Positions 1-12,022 of a DNA stretch of 64,000 nt are shown in pieces. Location of the stretch: contig CM059972.1 of NCBI GenBank assembly GCA_030490835.1, forward strand, positions 43,689,452-43,753,451, read 5' to 3'. A model generated the notes under the pieces. The model searched no databases. It worked only from the letters and a program-made list of their open reading frames with translations, and was not told where the DNA came from. The stretch's first letter is position 1, and each line of letters begins with the position of its first letter. A program made the position numbers and the translations under genes. The DNA is from Annona cherimola. Its lineage: Eukaryota; Streptophyta; Magnoliopsida; Magnoliales; Annonaceae.

Positions 1-900
1 TTAAGAATTTTTTGAGATTATGCAAAGTTAATTTGAAATGAGCTTGATGGGAGAATTGAACTTCTTTTTTGGACTGCAAATTAAGCAACAAGTAGAAAGG
101 ATATTCATAAATCAGTCCAAATACGTCAAGGAGATGTTAAAGAAGTTCGGAATGCAGAATAGCAAGGGGGCAAATACACCAATGAGTTCAACCATCAAGA
201 TCGACAAGGACGAAAAGGGTAAATTTGTCGAATAAAAACTATATAGAAGCATGATAGAGTCTTTACTATATTTGACTACTTTTAGACCTGATATTCTATT
301 CAGTGTTTGCATGTGTTCTAGATTTCAATCATGTCCTAAAGAATCACATTTAATAGTTGTGAAAAGAATTTTTCAGATACTTGATAAATACTACTAATCT
401 AGGACTATGGTATCCAAAGGGGTCAACTTTTGTTATAATTGGTTACTCAGATGCGAATTTTGCCGATTACAAAGTAAAGAGAAAAAGTACTAGTGCAACA
501 TGTCAATTTCTTAGAAATATGTTGGTTTCATGGTTTTAAAAAAAAAACTAGTGTTGGTCTATCTATCGCGGAAGCCGAGTATATAGCCGTCGGGAGCTGT
601 TGTGCCTAATTACTTTGGATGAAACAACAACTTAGGAATTATGGTGTTGATTATCATGATATTCTAATTAGATGTGATAATACAAGTGCAATATGTTTAA
701 CCAAAAATCCTGTGTTGCATTCTAGAACTAAGCATATAGACGTGAGACACCATTTCATTCGTGAACATGTTGAAAATCATGACATTTGTTGGGAATATGT
801 TAAGACCGAGGACCAAATTGCAGATATTTTTACCAAACCATTAGCAAAAGAGTCATTTTATAAAATTAGGAATGATATGGGTATGGTTGAATTAGATTAA
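1..900 (+). pseudogene. Ty1-copia reverse transcriptase / RNase H, C-terminal remnant
   Basis: From the edge to about 235 the frame gives the thumb/connection part of a copia RT (GELNFFFGLQIKQ, then INQSKYVKEMLKKFGM). After a stop at about 234 the next segment reads YRSMIESLLYL and FRPDILFSVC. RNase H follows: YSDANFADY (the usual DAD is changed to DAN), AEAEYIA and, from 619, CDNTSAICL, TKHIDVRHHFIREHV and the lineage-typical DIFTKPLAKE near the C-terminus, ending at a TAA at 898-900. Stops at about 234, 392, 537 and 607 plus frame changes make it non-functional. The RT active-site YxDD region is outside the window. Known role: copying element RNA into DNA and removing the RNA strand inside the particle. 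Confidence 0.9.
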
Positions 901-952
901 AAAACAAAATATTATAGGGGAAGCATTTTAGAAAAATCAAATCTGGAAGAGC

Positions 953-1062
953 CAAGTCGACTTCAGTCAGCCCAAGTCGACTTCGCCGAAATCGACTCCA
1001 CAAGATCCAAGTCGACTTCGGAAGGGGCGAAGTCGACTTCGGTTAGGGCAAGTCGACTCCAG
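953..1062 (+). repeat. GTCGAC-palindrome minisatellite between pol and the env-like ORF
   Basis: Five copies of AAGTCGACT and one AATCGACTCC variant are spaced about 15-25 bp apart. The same motif, in longer arrays, fills the LTRs of this element (3833-4750) and of the second copia fragment (23993-24770). It is therefore a sequence family carried by the element and not random host DNA. Confidence 0.85.
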
Positions 1063-1644
1063 CGCGTGACGCTTCGCTTTCCCGCGCGCAACCGGCCTTT
1101 TCTTCTCTCTTTTCTTTTCTTTCCTTATTTTTTTTGGTTCCTACATTGTTTTTCCTCTCCCTCCAGCTCTGAATCCTTCAATTCCAGCACTGTTTCTCCC
1201 CGATTCTATCTCTCACAACTCACTTTCTTTCTTCCATAGTTCTCTCTCTCTCTCAGATTCTTCCTGTCCGACGGTTGGTAGCCATTTTTGGCGCCGATTC
1301 TCTCTTAAAATCAGCTCGTTTCTCTCTCCATTATCCTCTGTTCATCTCATTCTCTCTCTCATCTCTGTCCAACATCGTCTCCCTATTTTTCTCTTAATCT
1401 CAGTTCTTTCTTTCATTTTCTCTTGCTTTTCATCTCTTTGTTTGCCGGAATTCAGCAACCTGTTCCTCTCTCTCTCTTTGATTTTCTCGGCAACCTATCT
1501 CTCAAAATTTGTATTTCTCAACTTCTTGGCTCATCTATCATTCTCTTTTGGTATTTCTCCCTCCAAATTCAGCTCTTTCACTCATCCCACAAACTCTAAG
1601 CATACAGACAATCTCCAAACTTCCCATTTATAAGCTCCTTCCAA
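1063..1644 (+). other. CT-rich untranslated stretch upstream of the env-like ORF
   Basis: This stretch is strongly pyrimidine-rich on the plus strand, with many TCTCTC runs. The ORFs inside it are low-complexity Ser/Leu/Phe strings with no family features, so I see no gene. It probably is the leader of the env-like ORF that starts at 1645. Confidence 0.6.
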
Positions 1645-3285
1645 ATGGCCCCAAAAGCTGTCACCAAGAAACAAGTTGTGTCCAGGCCTTCCAAATCCAA
1701 CACTGGTGAGGGGGTACCCTGCCGACAACGGACTCCGTCCAAACGGGTCCGGGAGGAAGCTTGCACATCAGTGGGACGCCATGTGCATTTTCGCGAGGCC
1801 AACCCCTCCTCGTCGGCACCTCGACATGATAACTCAGATTCAGGATCGAGCATCGAGACAATATCTATTGCTAACAGACAGGGGACACCAACCGAGAAGG
1901 CATAGGTGCTGAAAATGCTGACTACCTACTTCAGAACAGAGTGGTAACACAGCAGGTTCTACAGGCACTTTTACGAGTGTAAGATATTTATGCCCAAAAT
2001 CATAGATTTCAAATTCTTGCATGATTATGAATTTGGTATAGAAGAATTTTTGGAGTTTCAAGGATGGACGGGGCTTTTGAAAGCCGATGACCAGGTATAT
2101 CCTGACCTAACCCGAGTATTTTACTATCTTTGGGATCAGGAGTATTACCTAACCTTTGTAAAGGGAAAAAATATCAATTTGGGAATTCGAACTGGAAGTT
2201 ACAAGGAAAATGCAATCCGAAGAATTGCACACATATTTGATGTTCCCGAGGAAGAGGAACCGATTCCAGAAGGGTTATCACTTACCCAAATTTACAACTA
2301 GCTAACAAAGAGCAACAGGTACCACTCGGGAATCAAATTCCTTCAGTACATGGACCTATCTCCTAGACTTAGGGTACTCAGACTATTGATCGCTCACTGC
2401 ATATACCCTAAAGGAGGAGGCCGAAATTAGCTGAACCCCCAGGAGGCAGAAATCTTGTGGAAAGTGGAGAATAAAGTTAAAGTTAGCCTGCCTGCACTAC
2501 TATTGGAAGCTTTGGCTTCAAAGAAGGACAACCCTCGAGGGGTACTACCTTATGGGACTTGGATCACCCGGATTATGCATTACATGGGTGTGGACCTCGA
2601 TGGTGAGCCATTCGAAGTATTAAAGCCAACAAATTCCATAAACAAGGCATTGCTGCAAAGGTTGAAGATCAACGTGGAACAATTCAGGGTAGAAAGAATC
2701 AGGGAAAGAATGGGACAACCGACCCAAGAGGAAGTCGGGGGAGCATGAGTTGAGGGGAAGCAGCCCTCGCCATCACCACAGCCACATGTCGTCCCATCTC
2801 CACCACTTGTAGTCCCAGCTGAGCCCGCATCAACCCATTCACATGGGTCTTATTCTCCTAGAGGCTCTGAGATTCCCGATCTCCATCCACGTCCGCATAT
2901 CACGAACAACTCAGTAAATGCCATTAGGGAGCATTTGGAGCAGATGGAGGACAGACTGACCTCCCAGATTGCCGGGATCCATACAGCCGTCATGGACATG
3001 CATTCGAGACAGGACCATATGGATCAGGAACTCAGGACGATTAAGTATCGACTTGCATCAGAGAGCGGTAGAGTTCGGCCCATACTCGATCTGGATCCAT
3101 TTGTTAGCGAGTCTGTGCGGGGTCACCACCCACGACTCAGCCTATATCCTCATTTTACTCATCTGCCCATGTTAGACCTACTCCACCGGCCATCCAATCA
3201 CCCTATCCAATCTCAGCTTTTCAATTCGCTAAATCTCAAGTTCTCGATCTCCATTTTTGATTTATTGACAAAAATGGGAGAATAG
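1645..3285 (+). pseudogene. Env-like / 'putative plant transposon protein' ORF of the SIRE-type element
   Basis: The best start is the ATG at 1645, giving a basic Ser/Pro-rich head (MAPKAVTKKQVVSRPSKSN) to about 1905. After a break, 1990-2301 gives a conserved-looking block (EFLEFQGWTGLLKADDQVYP, then LTRVFYYLW and a VKGKNINL strand). 2340-2748 continues with LSPRLRVLRLLIAHCIYPKG and VLPYGTWITRIMHYMGVDL. 2935-3285 starts with a short coiled-coil-like segment (MEQMEDRLTSQIAG). From knowledge, this layout fits the domain named 'putative plant transposon protein' (PF20167), which follows pol in SIRE-like copia and some gypsy elements and has been called env-like. I see no signal peptide or convincing membrane segment, so an envelope role is not supported here. 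Stops at about 1903, 2299 and 2429 and frame changes break it. Confidence 0.75.
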
Positions 3286-3684
3286 TTGAGTTGAGTGAGT
3301 TTCTAGGAGAGGAGTTAAGTTTTAGGTTAGTTTACCTTCTTTCATGGGTCCAGTAGTTTGTACTCACATAGGTTTGCATTTCATTTTGCATTTTGTATAA
3401 AATGGTTGATTATATATGAAAAAGTTCTGTTTTGTGAATGAATGAAAAAGTTCTGTTTATGTTTGTTTTGTGAATGAACTGAAATTGAAATGAATGACTT
3501 TAACTTATGCTATATGCATGCAACTTGTTGAAAAATAAAATATGAATGTTAACTAAGTTTGAAATGAAATGAAAATCACCCATGAATATCCTAAAATGTC
3601 TAAACAAGATAAAATAGTATGTTCTAAAGTAAATGAAAGGTATAAACTCAAATTTGTTTTGTCAATCATCAAAAAGGGGGAGAT
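3286..3684 (+). other. 3' untranslated region ending in the polypurine tract
   Basis: AT-rich non-coding stretch. It ends in AAAAAGGGGGAGAT (3671-3684), directly before the LTR start TGTTGA at 3685. That tract is the usual plus-strand primer of LTR retrotransposons. Confidence 0.85.
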
Positions 3685-3832
3685 TGTTGAAATCAATAGC
3701 AAATTAAGCAAATTCTGTGTTTTGATGATTAACTATTCAATTTGAGTAAGTTTTAGGTACTAATATATTTTGTGGAAAATTTTTAAAGGATAGAAAAATG
3801 AAAATCAGAATCTGACAGATCAAGTTGCAAAA

Positions 3833-4750
3833 CCAAGTCGACTCAGCTATCGACTTGAGTCAAGTCGATGCCCAAGTCGACCTCAGGATCAACTTGGAAA
3901 GAAGCAAAACATTCCAAAGTTGAATTTTGATCCAAGACAGATGAAGTCGCAAGGCCAAGTCGACTCCATCTGCGACTTGGGTGAAGTCGCAGACCCAAGT
4001 CGACTCCACCATCGACTTCGAGAACTCTAACCTTCCAGCGTTGAACCTTGGATCCAAGACAGGCGAAGTCACAAAGTCGAGTCGACTCCAGCTGCGACTG
4101 GATGAAATCGCAAACCCAGGTCGACTTCGCAATCGACTTCAGGGGTTCTAAACTTCCAGCATTGAAACTGGGAATCCAGGATAGGTGAAGTCACAACCGA
4201 AGTCGACTCTATGTGCGACTTGAGTGAAGTCACATACCCAAGTTAACTCCACATGCTACTTGAAGTGAAATTGATCCCCAAGTCGACCCAGATATCCAAC
4301 TTGAGTTAGATTGAAGATGAATATAGTCAAGACAAGCAATTCTACATGATAAAATCATTCAAGAATATATTCTAATTAAGGAAAAATCATCTAGATATTT
4401 CTAATAATTGCAAAATCAAGAATATCAAAACATTCTAAATCCAAGGCATAAAGTCCCAAGAGTAATTGAACATAACAAAGTTTCAAGATTGAGTATTCAG
4501 TGGAAGAACAAATACAAGATGAATGACAAGCAAGCAAGTTTCAAAAGAAATTCAAGTTCCAACAAGTGCATATAGAAAGTGAAGTCGCACTCGAAGTCGA
4601 CTTCACCTGCGACTTGGGTCAAGTTCAAGACCAAGTCGACCTGAAGTGGAACTTGAGGTATCTGCTGGGAATCGAAGTTGCACCTCGAGTTGACTCCAGT
4701 ATGCGACTTTGGTGAAGTTGCACCTAAGGTCGACTTCATTTGCGACTTGG
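3833..4750 (+). repeat. GTCGAC / TGCGACTT arrays in the copia LTR
   Basis: Two clusters (about 3833-4310 and 4578-4750) of degenerate units combine AAGTCGCA, AAGTCGACTCCA and TGCGACTTG. Because AAGTCGCA and TGCGACTT are reverse complements flanking the GTCGAC palindrome, most units can fold on themselves. Nothing here codes for protein. Confidence 0.85.
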
Positions 4751-4832
4751 GTCGTAACGGTCAGAAAAATTCGAACGTTGGTGCATTAAATGCACGCCTC
4801 CTACATCCAAACGTTCAAATTTACTCTACCAT

Positions 4833-4840
4833 TATAAATG
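4833..4840 (+). promoter_or_regulatory. TATA box of the copia 3' LTR
   Basis: TATAAATG lies downstream of the GTCGAC array. The second copia LTR has TATATATAG at the equivalent place (24844-24852), which supports it as the LTR promoter. Confidence 0.6.
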
Positions 4841-5482
4841 TACATTCAAGAGATCGTGCTAGAGGTTAGAGAAAGTAATTACTGAGATTCAACTACCATC
4901 CTCTCCTAGCTTTAAGTGATCAACATAAGTTTTCAAGGGAAGAACAAAGCTCCAACTTGCTGCATGCTCTAACGTTGATCAAATCATCTCTTCTACAAAT
5001 TCTTCCACTAGCTGAAACCTGCCTACACAATCTGTAAAGTGTAGATTTTCTTATTTGATTCATTATTTGTATACTTGGTTTAATATTTATGTTTTGAACC
5101 AAGCGAAAGCAAAGTAGCGTTGTGACTTGAGTGGAACTCGTCACCTATTTGTGCTGTGATTTGTACACGCCCCCTAGAGTTGGAATCTAGAAGAGAGCTA
5201 CTGCTCTAGTTATATTTGAGAATACATAGTGGAACCCAAGTCACAAAGGGTGTGAGCTTGGAAGAGTGGAGTAGGGGAGGTTGGCCGAACCACTATAAAA
5301 TCATTGCCTACTGTTAGGATTTATATTTCTAATTTTACTGCTTTATTACTCTCCATATTATTCATCTATTTCATTAAGGGGATTAAATCAAACAAGGGTA
5401 AATTTCTGTTTAAGAGAAAAATTTTAAAATATCCAATTCATCCCTCCCCTCTTGGGTAATGGCCATAAACTCGGGACCAACA

Positions 5483-8160
5483 CACTATTCCAACATCTCA
5501 TGTCAACTGGCCTGTTTGAACTACCCACTCCAAAAAGGCCAGAAGAAGTTGAGTGTACTGTTCATCAGCGGTACTACAGCTACCATCGGTATGTTGGTTA
5601 CCCAACGAAGAAATGTTGGGACCTCCAGGAAATATTATAGGATTACATCGAGAAAGGGATTATCAAACTTAGTCCCCCATTGAAGGCTTCATCAAATGTC
5701 GTGATAGTTGGGATGGTTGAGAAAGATGATTAGGAGGCAGTTCGAAAACTGGTAAGTTTAAAATGAACAAAAAGATACCTCAAAAATCTATATAGAGAAG
5801 ACAAAAGAATTAGGAATAAAGCCATTTTTCCTTTCCTCTCAGGTATTTAAGGCAATCTTCACGGGTGCAACCGTTCCTGATTATGGACTTCCTTCAGCCA
5901 GAGTTATTGTTCCATTCTACCAACGGCTTTCTGGTAGATCACCCCGTTAAACAAAAGCGAAATATACTTGAGAAGTTGCCGGGCACTACTCTATGCGCGT
6001 TTCCCGAGGATGGTCCATTTTGGGACCTGGATGGCAATAAAGATGAAGTAAAACTTGCTATCATATAAATATATCTTCATCCAAACCTACAAAGTGGCAG
6101 AGAACTGCCCCAACTCTCATTCCCAACTACACCAAATTTGAAGTTGGGATGTCACCAGCAAACCACATCATCACATATTTGCGGGGGTCTCGATCGTTGC
6201 CAGCATCTTGGGAAATCAGATTAGAATACTTCCGACACTCACTTGGAGAATCAGTGATGTCTTGGTATTGGGATAATCATCTTGAAGAAACTACAGAGTG
6301 GGTAATCTTGGTGGATGCATTCTTGATCCGGTTCTTACTAAGGCAAAGGGAGCAGTTTCTCAGTAATTACTTGAGGGAAATACAATATAATCAAGAATCC
6401 ACTGCCCATTACATAAATTACCTCAGAGATAGCATATGGGGCGATCCCTTGGCCATAAGAAATGGTCTCGAAGTACCTTTCGGATGCAGTATGTCCTACT
6501 TCAGATGATGAGTACAAGACCTTTGGAGTCAAAACTTTCATGAAGGCAATCCGGTGGGTTGGTAGTGAAGGCTACAAGCAAGATGCAATTTTTAGTGTTG
6601 CCGAAAATTTTGAGAGAACAAATCGTGCTACGACTGAATGATGCGCCCATTCTCCGAGTATTCCCCTTCTTAACTGAAGAGTTAGGTTATGATTGGCCAC
6701 ATATTCAGTTGTTTCACGAGAATCATAAGTATGTATTGCCACACTTGCATGACTATGCACTGGCAGTATGTCAAATGGGGCAAACAGGACAGTTCGCACT
6801 CGAATACTTTGTCCTGAGTTTGGCCCATGATAGCTGCACCCTCCTCTGGATTTCCTCACTCCCTGCAGAAGCATTTGGTTCATGGGAAGAATTGGCTGAT
6901 ATGTTATCCGAAGATTCCATGAATATGATACTGAATTTCTTCTAGAGATGATCAAAGTAATGCACCCTCTGTCCAGAGAATCTCAATATGATTATATCTT
7001 GTGATGGATAAACTGCAGGATAATCAACCAACAATTTGATAAAGAGGAAATCATGGTTCACCAGTGCATCAAGTCCATAGATGGGTATTTCCTCGAAATC
7101 CCAAAGATGCAAGTGTTTTTCTTGGATATACTCCGAACGTTAGTCATAGACGTTCAAGACTTTGCCTCTTGTAATATGGTGCAAGTTGAAGAGGATGCTC
7201 TGGCAATCCTTCGATCTGGTCGAATTACACAAGAAAACAAGGGTAAAGCCCTAATGCAGGAAATTCGTACTCAGCTAGAACAATTTGTACCAACAAATCA
7301 TGAAAAACCGCCAGTGAGTTATGATGTGCTTGAACATTTGAAGCGACTCCCCGCTCGGCTCAGCATCTATGATGCCTTGCAGCTATCATAGGAAGCCAGA
7401 GATGCCCTAGTTAGTGCTTTGAGATTATTTCATTCACTAATGAGGACATGTTACTCGGAGATGCCAATCACAACCGGCGTCTATATGTCACAGGCAACTT
7501 GGCCGGTGAACTGGTTACAGGATCATGATCGATGCCGGGTCCACAATTAATATCATACTCGTTCGGAACTCAGAAGAATTGGAATCTCCTCGTCAACACT
7601 AAATTGTACCAGTGTGATGATTCACGGATTTAATTAAGGAACTCAAAAGGTCATGGGTCTAATTGAGTTGGAACTTAGCATAGAAGATTTCTGCACCGAA
7701 ATCCCATGCTTTGTGATCAACGCTCCGACATCATACAATTTGTTACTAGGAAGACCTTGGCTTCACGGCAACAGGATCATTGCATCAATGGTGCATCAAT
7801 GCTTCAAATATTGCAAGGACGGAGTAGAAAAGAGGATTTTCATCGACCATAAGCCATTCACGACAGCGGAAGCATTTTACTCCGATGCCAAGTATTATGA
7901 CTTAGTACTTGCTATGAACACTCCTACGAAGGTAGTAAAGGCGACAAGATTGAAAAATCAACAGGAGGTATCTTAGACTCCCTCTGCCCCAGTAAGTAAA
8001 GACATCTTTCCAAGGAATAAAAGGACGGAAGGTCGAGGTCGTGGTTGAGGACACGGTTATGGACAAGGGATGACAGAACCAAGGATTGAAATTCAGACAA
8101 AATTTGAAAATATGAGTCTCGACCCATTGCAGCCACTACCATAACAGTGACAGGGGGCAG
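5483..8160 (+). pseudogene. Tat-like Ty3-gypsy gag-protease remnant
   Basis: Several frames give family pieces. 5520-5660 has a Tyr/His-rich, knuckle-like stretch (YYSYHRYVGYPTKKCWDLQE). 6149-6508 has a capsid-like domain (LGESVMSWYWDNHLEE, VDAFLIRFLL). 6700-6945 has another capsid-like segment (LLWISSLPAEAFGSWEELAD). 7300-7960 has the aspartic-protease region: LKRLPARLSIYDALQLS, then FTNEDMLLGDANHNRRLYVT, a DAGST active-site-like motif after a frameshift near 7530, and YNLLLGRPWLHGNRII. The tail at 8020-8060 is GRGRG-rich. From knowledge, this protease layout is typical of Tat-lineage gypsy elements. RT and integrase are absent. Many stops and shifts show an old, dead copy; its left part may be cut by the copia insertion. 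Confidence 0.75.
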
Positions 8161-8211
8161 CCATACCACCTCCTAACAACTATAGTAGCTGCTGCAGGCT
8201 CATGTTTCTAC

Positions 8212-8727
8212 TTGGACCTAAAAATCTTAAAAAAGATTGCTAAACCGCCCCGAGGCGATCCCCTTAGGTTTGAGGTGGATCTAGAAGCTCTTCGAAGGCT
8301 CCGGAGCCAGGCCGGTGAGGAAGCCAAGTTGTTTTGCCATGACGGCAACAAAATGGCCACTGAAGCCGCTCAAGAAAACCAAAAACCTAAGGACAAGCTT
8401 GATAAGGTTTTAGCAATGCTTGTCGGGTTTAATGTGTCTACTCCAAGTGCACAAGAACCCCAAGATGAAAATTTTGTCAAAAAATATTTTATGAAGCAAT
8501 ACGGCAAAGTTTATGATAATCCAAAGAAATCCTCCTGCTTGCCAACCGCTAAGCTAAAAAAATGGGATTTCTATCATTATAGCAAAGAAAGCAAGAAAAT
8601 CATGGATTTGTTGGGGTTCTACTCTAATGAGCCACATCTAGGGGTGTTAATGGTCATGGTCAACCCATCAACCCGCTTGTCCAACCCGTTAATAAATGAG
8701 TTTGGGTTGGAATTTTTGAATAAATGA
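8212..8727 (+). CDS. Unrecognised ORF fragment running into the hAT terminus
   Basis: A 171-codon ORF starts at 8212. The first ~140 codons are lysine-rich and hydrophilic (FEVDLEALRRLRSQAGEEAK, KKWDFYHYSKESKKIMDLLG) and could be part of the neighbouring retroelement or a host exon. I do not recognise the family. The last ~30 codons read through the hAT left end, which starts at about 8639, so the true product, if any, was truncated by that insertion. No promoter is evident. Confidence 0.3.
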   Translation: MDLKILKKIAKPPRGDPLRFEVDLEALRRLRSQAGEEAKLFCHDGNKMATEAAQENQKPKDKLDKVLAMLVGFNVSTPSAQEPQDENFVKKYFMKQYGKVYDNPKKSSCLPTAKLKKWDFYHYSKESKKIMDLLGFYSNEPHLGVLMVMVNPSTRLSNPLINEFGLEFLNK

Positions 8728-8860
8728 GTTATGATCCGCCAACCCATTCAACCATTTAATTAAATAAACGGATTAGGGTTGAGGCTTCGCAACCCGTCAA
8801 TCCATCCGACCTGTTTATTTAACCCGTCCAACCCATTCAACCCATATAACCCATTTAATA
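8639..8860 (+). repeat. hAT left terminal and subterminal repeats
   Basis: After the terminal TAGGGGTGTTAATGG come many short AACCCG, AACCCA and AACCCGT motifs, and GGGTTG in the opposite orientation. hAT transposases are known to bind clustered subterminal motifs. This cluster fits that role by position and density. An AT-rich TATATAAT run follows at 8858-8890. Confidence 0.7.
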
Positions 8861-9655
8861 TAATATATAATATATTATATATATAATATTTGAAAATTAT
8901 TTCGGCCCTGCCCTTGCCCTTCCCGCTCCCTTATCTCGCCCACGTATGTGGGCCTTGGCCAACAATAACCTAATCCGCATTCCCGCTAGCTAGCACTTCT
9001 CCTAGCCTCCCACAAAAAGATCACGCCCCCTCTCAGTCTCTCTCTCTCTTGCGTCCGGCTGCCCATTGCTCTCAGTCTCTCAGATGTCTAGTGCACCACC
9101 GGAGCAAGGAGGCACAATGATCCCTCTTCCCTAAAAATCCATTCCATGGCTCTCGTGATCATCTCTCCCAAGCAAAGCTGCAACCGACCATCAAATCTGG
9201 CAGCAATCCACTAAGCCATAGCATCGGCCAATATTTTCATCATCCGACCTGCCATCCGTCCTTGCTGCCAAAAGATTTTAGTAAGCTAACTCCCGTAAAA
9301 AGATCATGCCCCCTCAGTCTCTCTCTCTCTCTTGCGTCCGGCTGCCTGCTGCCCTGCCCCATCCTCTGCTCTCAATCTCTCTTTCTCGGGCGTCCGGCTG
9401 CCTTGCCCCGTCCTCCGCTGCTCTCAGTCTCTCTCTCTCTTACGGACAACAGTCCTGCGCCCTGCCCTGCCTGCTGCCCTGCCCGCTTTCTGATTTTGAT
9501 AATTCTCCTTTGATGACCTTGTGTTAACATGTGAACAATCAAATAATTCTGAATACTAGAAATTATGGTTGTTTTATATAAATTATATTATCATGTCATG
9601 GTTGTATAATTTATGCTTTGTCTTATTGCATCTGATATATAATTAGGTATTGCAT
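8861..9655 (+). other. hAT 5' leader with CT-rich tandem copies
   Basis: No protein is supported here. A unit containing CAGTCTCTCTCTCT and GCGTCCGGCTGCC recurs near 9030, 9315, 9375 and 9425, giving low-complexity ORFs. An AATTAG at 9642-9647, just before the transposase ATG at 9656, could be a splice acceptor for a leader intron, but no transcript evidence is available. Confidence 0.5.
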
Positions 9656-12022
9656 ATGGATGAAGAGTGTATGGAAATTAATCAACCCACACTTGAATCC
9701 CAAGTTGCTTCGTCATCTATGATTAAATCTAAGGCAAAAAGGGTTAGGAAGTTAACTTCAGCAGTGTGGGAACATTTTACTAAAGATAAAGATGAAAACG
9801 GGAAGCTTTTAAGGACATGAAAATGCAACTATTGCAAGAAATCATATGAATATAACAGTGGTCATGGTACAACTACACTCAAAAGACACTTGGATAGTCA
9901 ATGCCCCATGTATCCCCATGGCGATAGAGATAAAAAACAACAATTATTGACATTTTCAACTAGTACAGGATCAGGAGATGAAAATGTTTTAAGTAACTGA
10001 AAATTTGATCAAGAATTCTCTAGGAAGGCAATGACATGCATGATCATTGAGGATGAATTACCTTTTAAGTTTATTGAAAAGAATGGCTTTCATCAATTCT
10101 GTAAATCTTTACAACCAAGATTTAATATTGTCATAAGAGCTACAATTACTAAAGATTGTGTGGATATTTATATGTCAGAAAGGGAATAGCTAGAAAGTTT
10201 TTTTCAACAGTCAGTTAATCGTATTTCCTTGACTACTAATTTATGGACTTCCAACCAAAATCAAGGGTAGTTGTGCCTCACCGCACATTACATTGATGTA
10301 CAGTGGAAGATACAAAAGAGGTTTTTTTACTTTTGTATTCTCTCATCACCACACACCGGGAATATTATTGCACAGTCTCTTGAGTTGGGTCTTAAAAGTT
10401 GGGGCATTAAGAAAATCTGCACTATCACTGTAGATAATGATTCTTCCAATGATGTTGCTATAAAGAATTTTGGGAGAAGAATGTTAAAAAAGAATGCTTT
10501 GCTATGTGATGGGGAATATTTGCATGTTAGATGTGCTGCACATATCATAAATTTAATTGTTAAAGATGGTATAGATGAAATCAAAGATTCAATATTTCGA
10601 ATCCGATTTGCTGTTAGATATGTGAAAAGTTTGCCAAGTAGGCTCCAAAAATTCAAAATGTCCACTAAGGAGGAAGAAATTACATGTTAACATTCTCTAT
10701 GCTTGGATGTACCAACTCGTTGGAACTCTACATATTTAATGTTGTAATATACTTTAAAATATCAAAAGGCACTTGATTGCCTTGCTGATAAAGATAGTGT
10801 TTTTGGATCAAACAGTCCTCCAACTGATGAAGATTGGGAGAATGCTAGAGTAATTTGTAAATTTTTGGAGAAGTTTTATCACATTGCTACTCGTTATCTG
10901 GTTCTTTGTATTGCATTTCAAATATTTATTTTGTGGAAGTTTGTAAGATTGAAAGGCTCTTACTCTCTCTTCAAAAGTCACCCGATGTGAACTTGACACA
11001 AATGTCTATAAAAATGAAAGATAAATTTGATAAGTATTGGGGGACTTTTGAGAAGATGAACATTTTATTAATCATTGCTGTGGTGTTAGATCCACGATAC
11101 AAATTGGGATATATTGAATGGTGTTATGAAATGAGTCATGGATTAGAGAAAGCATTAGAAAATGGTCAGAAAGTGTGAAACCTCGATCTTAGACACGTGT
11201 ATGAAACCCTAGGGTTGTAAACCCTAGGTAATATATTAATAAAATATATATTCATGAATATGGAAATATGTAAAATTAGAGGTTCAAAGAATTATTTATG
11301 AAATGTTAATTCGGATGAATAGTAAATGTGAATAGTGAAATGTGAATAGTAAATGTGGGATTAAGGAATATGTTAAGTTAATCACTTTGGATTAACTTAA
11401 TCATAAAATATGAAAAAGAAAGCTTCTCACTAAAGGACAAAAGTTCTTTTTGGATTAAAATAATAATTTTCGGATTTTTATGGATTTTTGTGAAGAAAAT
11501 GAAGAAAAATTCATATATTGCAATCCGGACGTCGGATTGAGATGAAATTTTTTATGGATGACCAAAATATGATGATGAACATGATGAGTGGTCCAAGATT
11601 ATCAAAAATTATGAATTAAGGGTCAAGATTAAACGTCATTTGGAGATAAAAAAAGTAGCTTCACTTTTTCATTAATTATAATTTGACTTTTGGGTTATTT
11701 TTAATTAATTAAAAATCAAAAAATTAAATGCATATCTGAAAGGAGCAGCTAGGATGTGGACATGCATGGACTTTTGGGGCCAAAATCTAATGACCTAAAA
11801 TCATCCTCATCAAGAATCAACAGCTAGGATTGAATTAGCTTAAAATAAATAATTTTAATAAATTAAAAAATAAAAAAAATTAGGGCTGCCATAGGGGGAG
11901 CATGAACAGTATCTAGGGTGGCTGCACATGGCTCAAAGTACCTTTTGGAAATTAGAAAAAATTTACAATTTAATACCTCAAGCAAGGGGGGGTAAATTCC
12001 AATTTGATGAAAAATCAAACCC

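Larger units (their letters stand above)
1..5482 (+). mobile_element. SIRE/Maximus-type Ty1-copia retrotransposon, 3' portion, degraded
   Basis: Seen: RT and RNase H remains at the left edge, then a GTCGAC-rich untranslated stretch, an env-like ORF remnant, a polypurine tract at 3671-3684 and a 3' LTR at 3685-5482 with TGTTG/CAACA ends. The 5' LTR, gag, protease and integrase would lie left of the window. The order pol, then extra ORF, then LTR is known for the SIRE/Maximus lineage of plant copia elements. Several stops and frame changes show that it is dead. Its target duplication cannot be tested because the 5' end is outside the window. It abuts a Tat-like gypsy remnant at 5483. Confidence 0.85.
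3685..5482 (+). repeat. 3' LTR of the SIRE-type copia element (1798 bp)
   Basis: The left end TGTTGA sits right after the polypurine tract, and the right end is GGGACCAACA. The same right end occurs at 25552, where it is followed by an iMet primer site, which fixes the boundary. The LTR carries GTCGAC arrays, a TATA box at 4833 and a conserved CCCCCTAGAG block near 5170. It is related to, but clearly diverged from, the LTR at 23860-25552. Confidence 0.9.

Noticed and set aside
9262..9527. Overlapping Ser/Leu/Pro-rich ORFs
   Set aside because: Translations of a CT-rich tandem repeat in the hAT leader.
11203..11227. AAACCCTAGGG text as possible interstitial telomere repeat
   Set aside because: Only two units in an LTR start and repeated in sister LTRs; no tandem telomere array.
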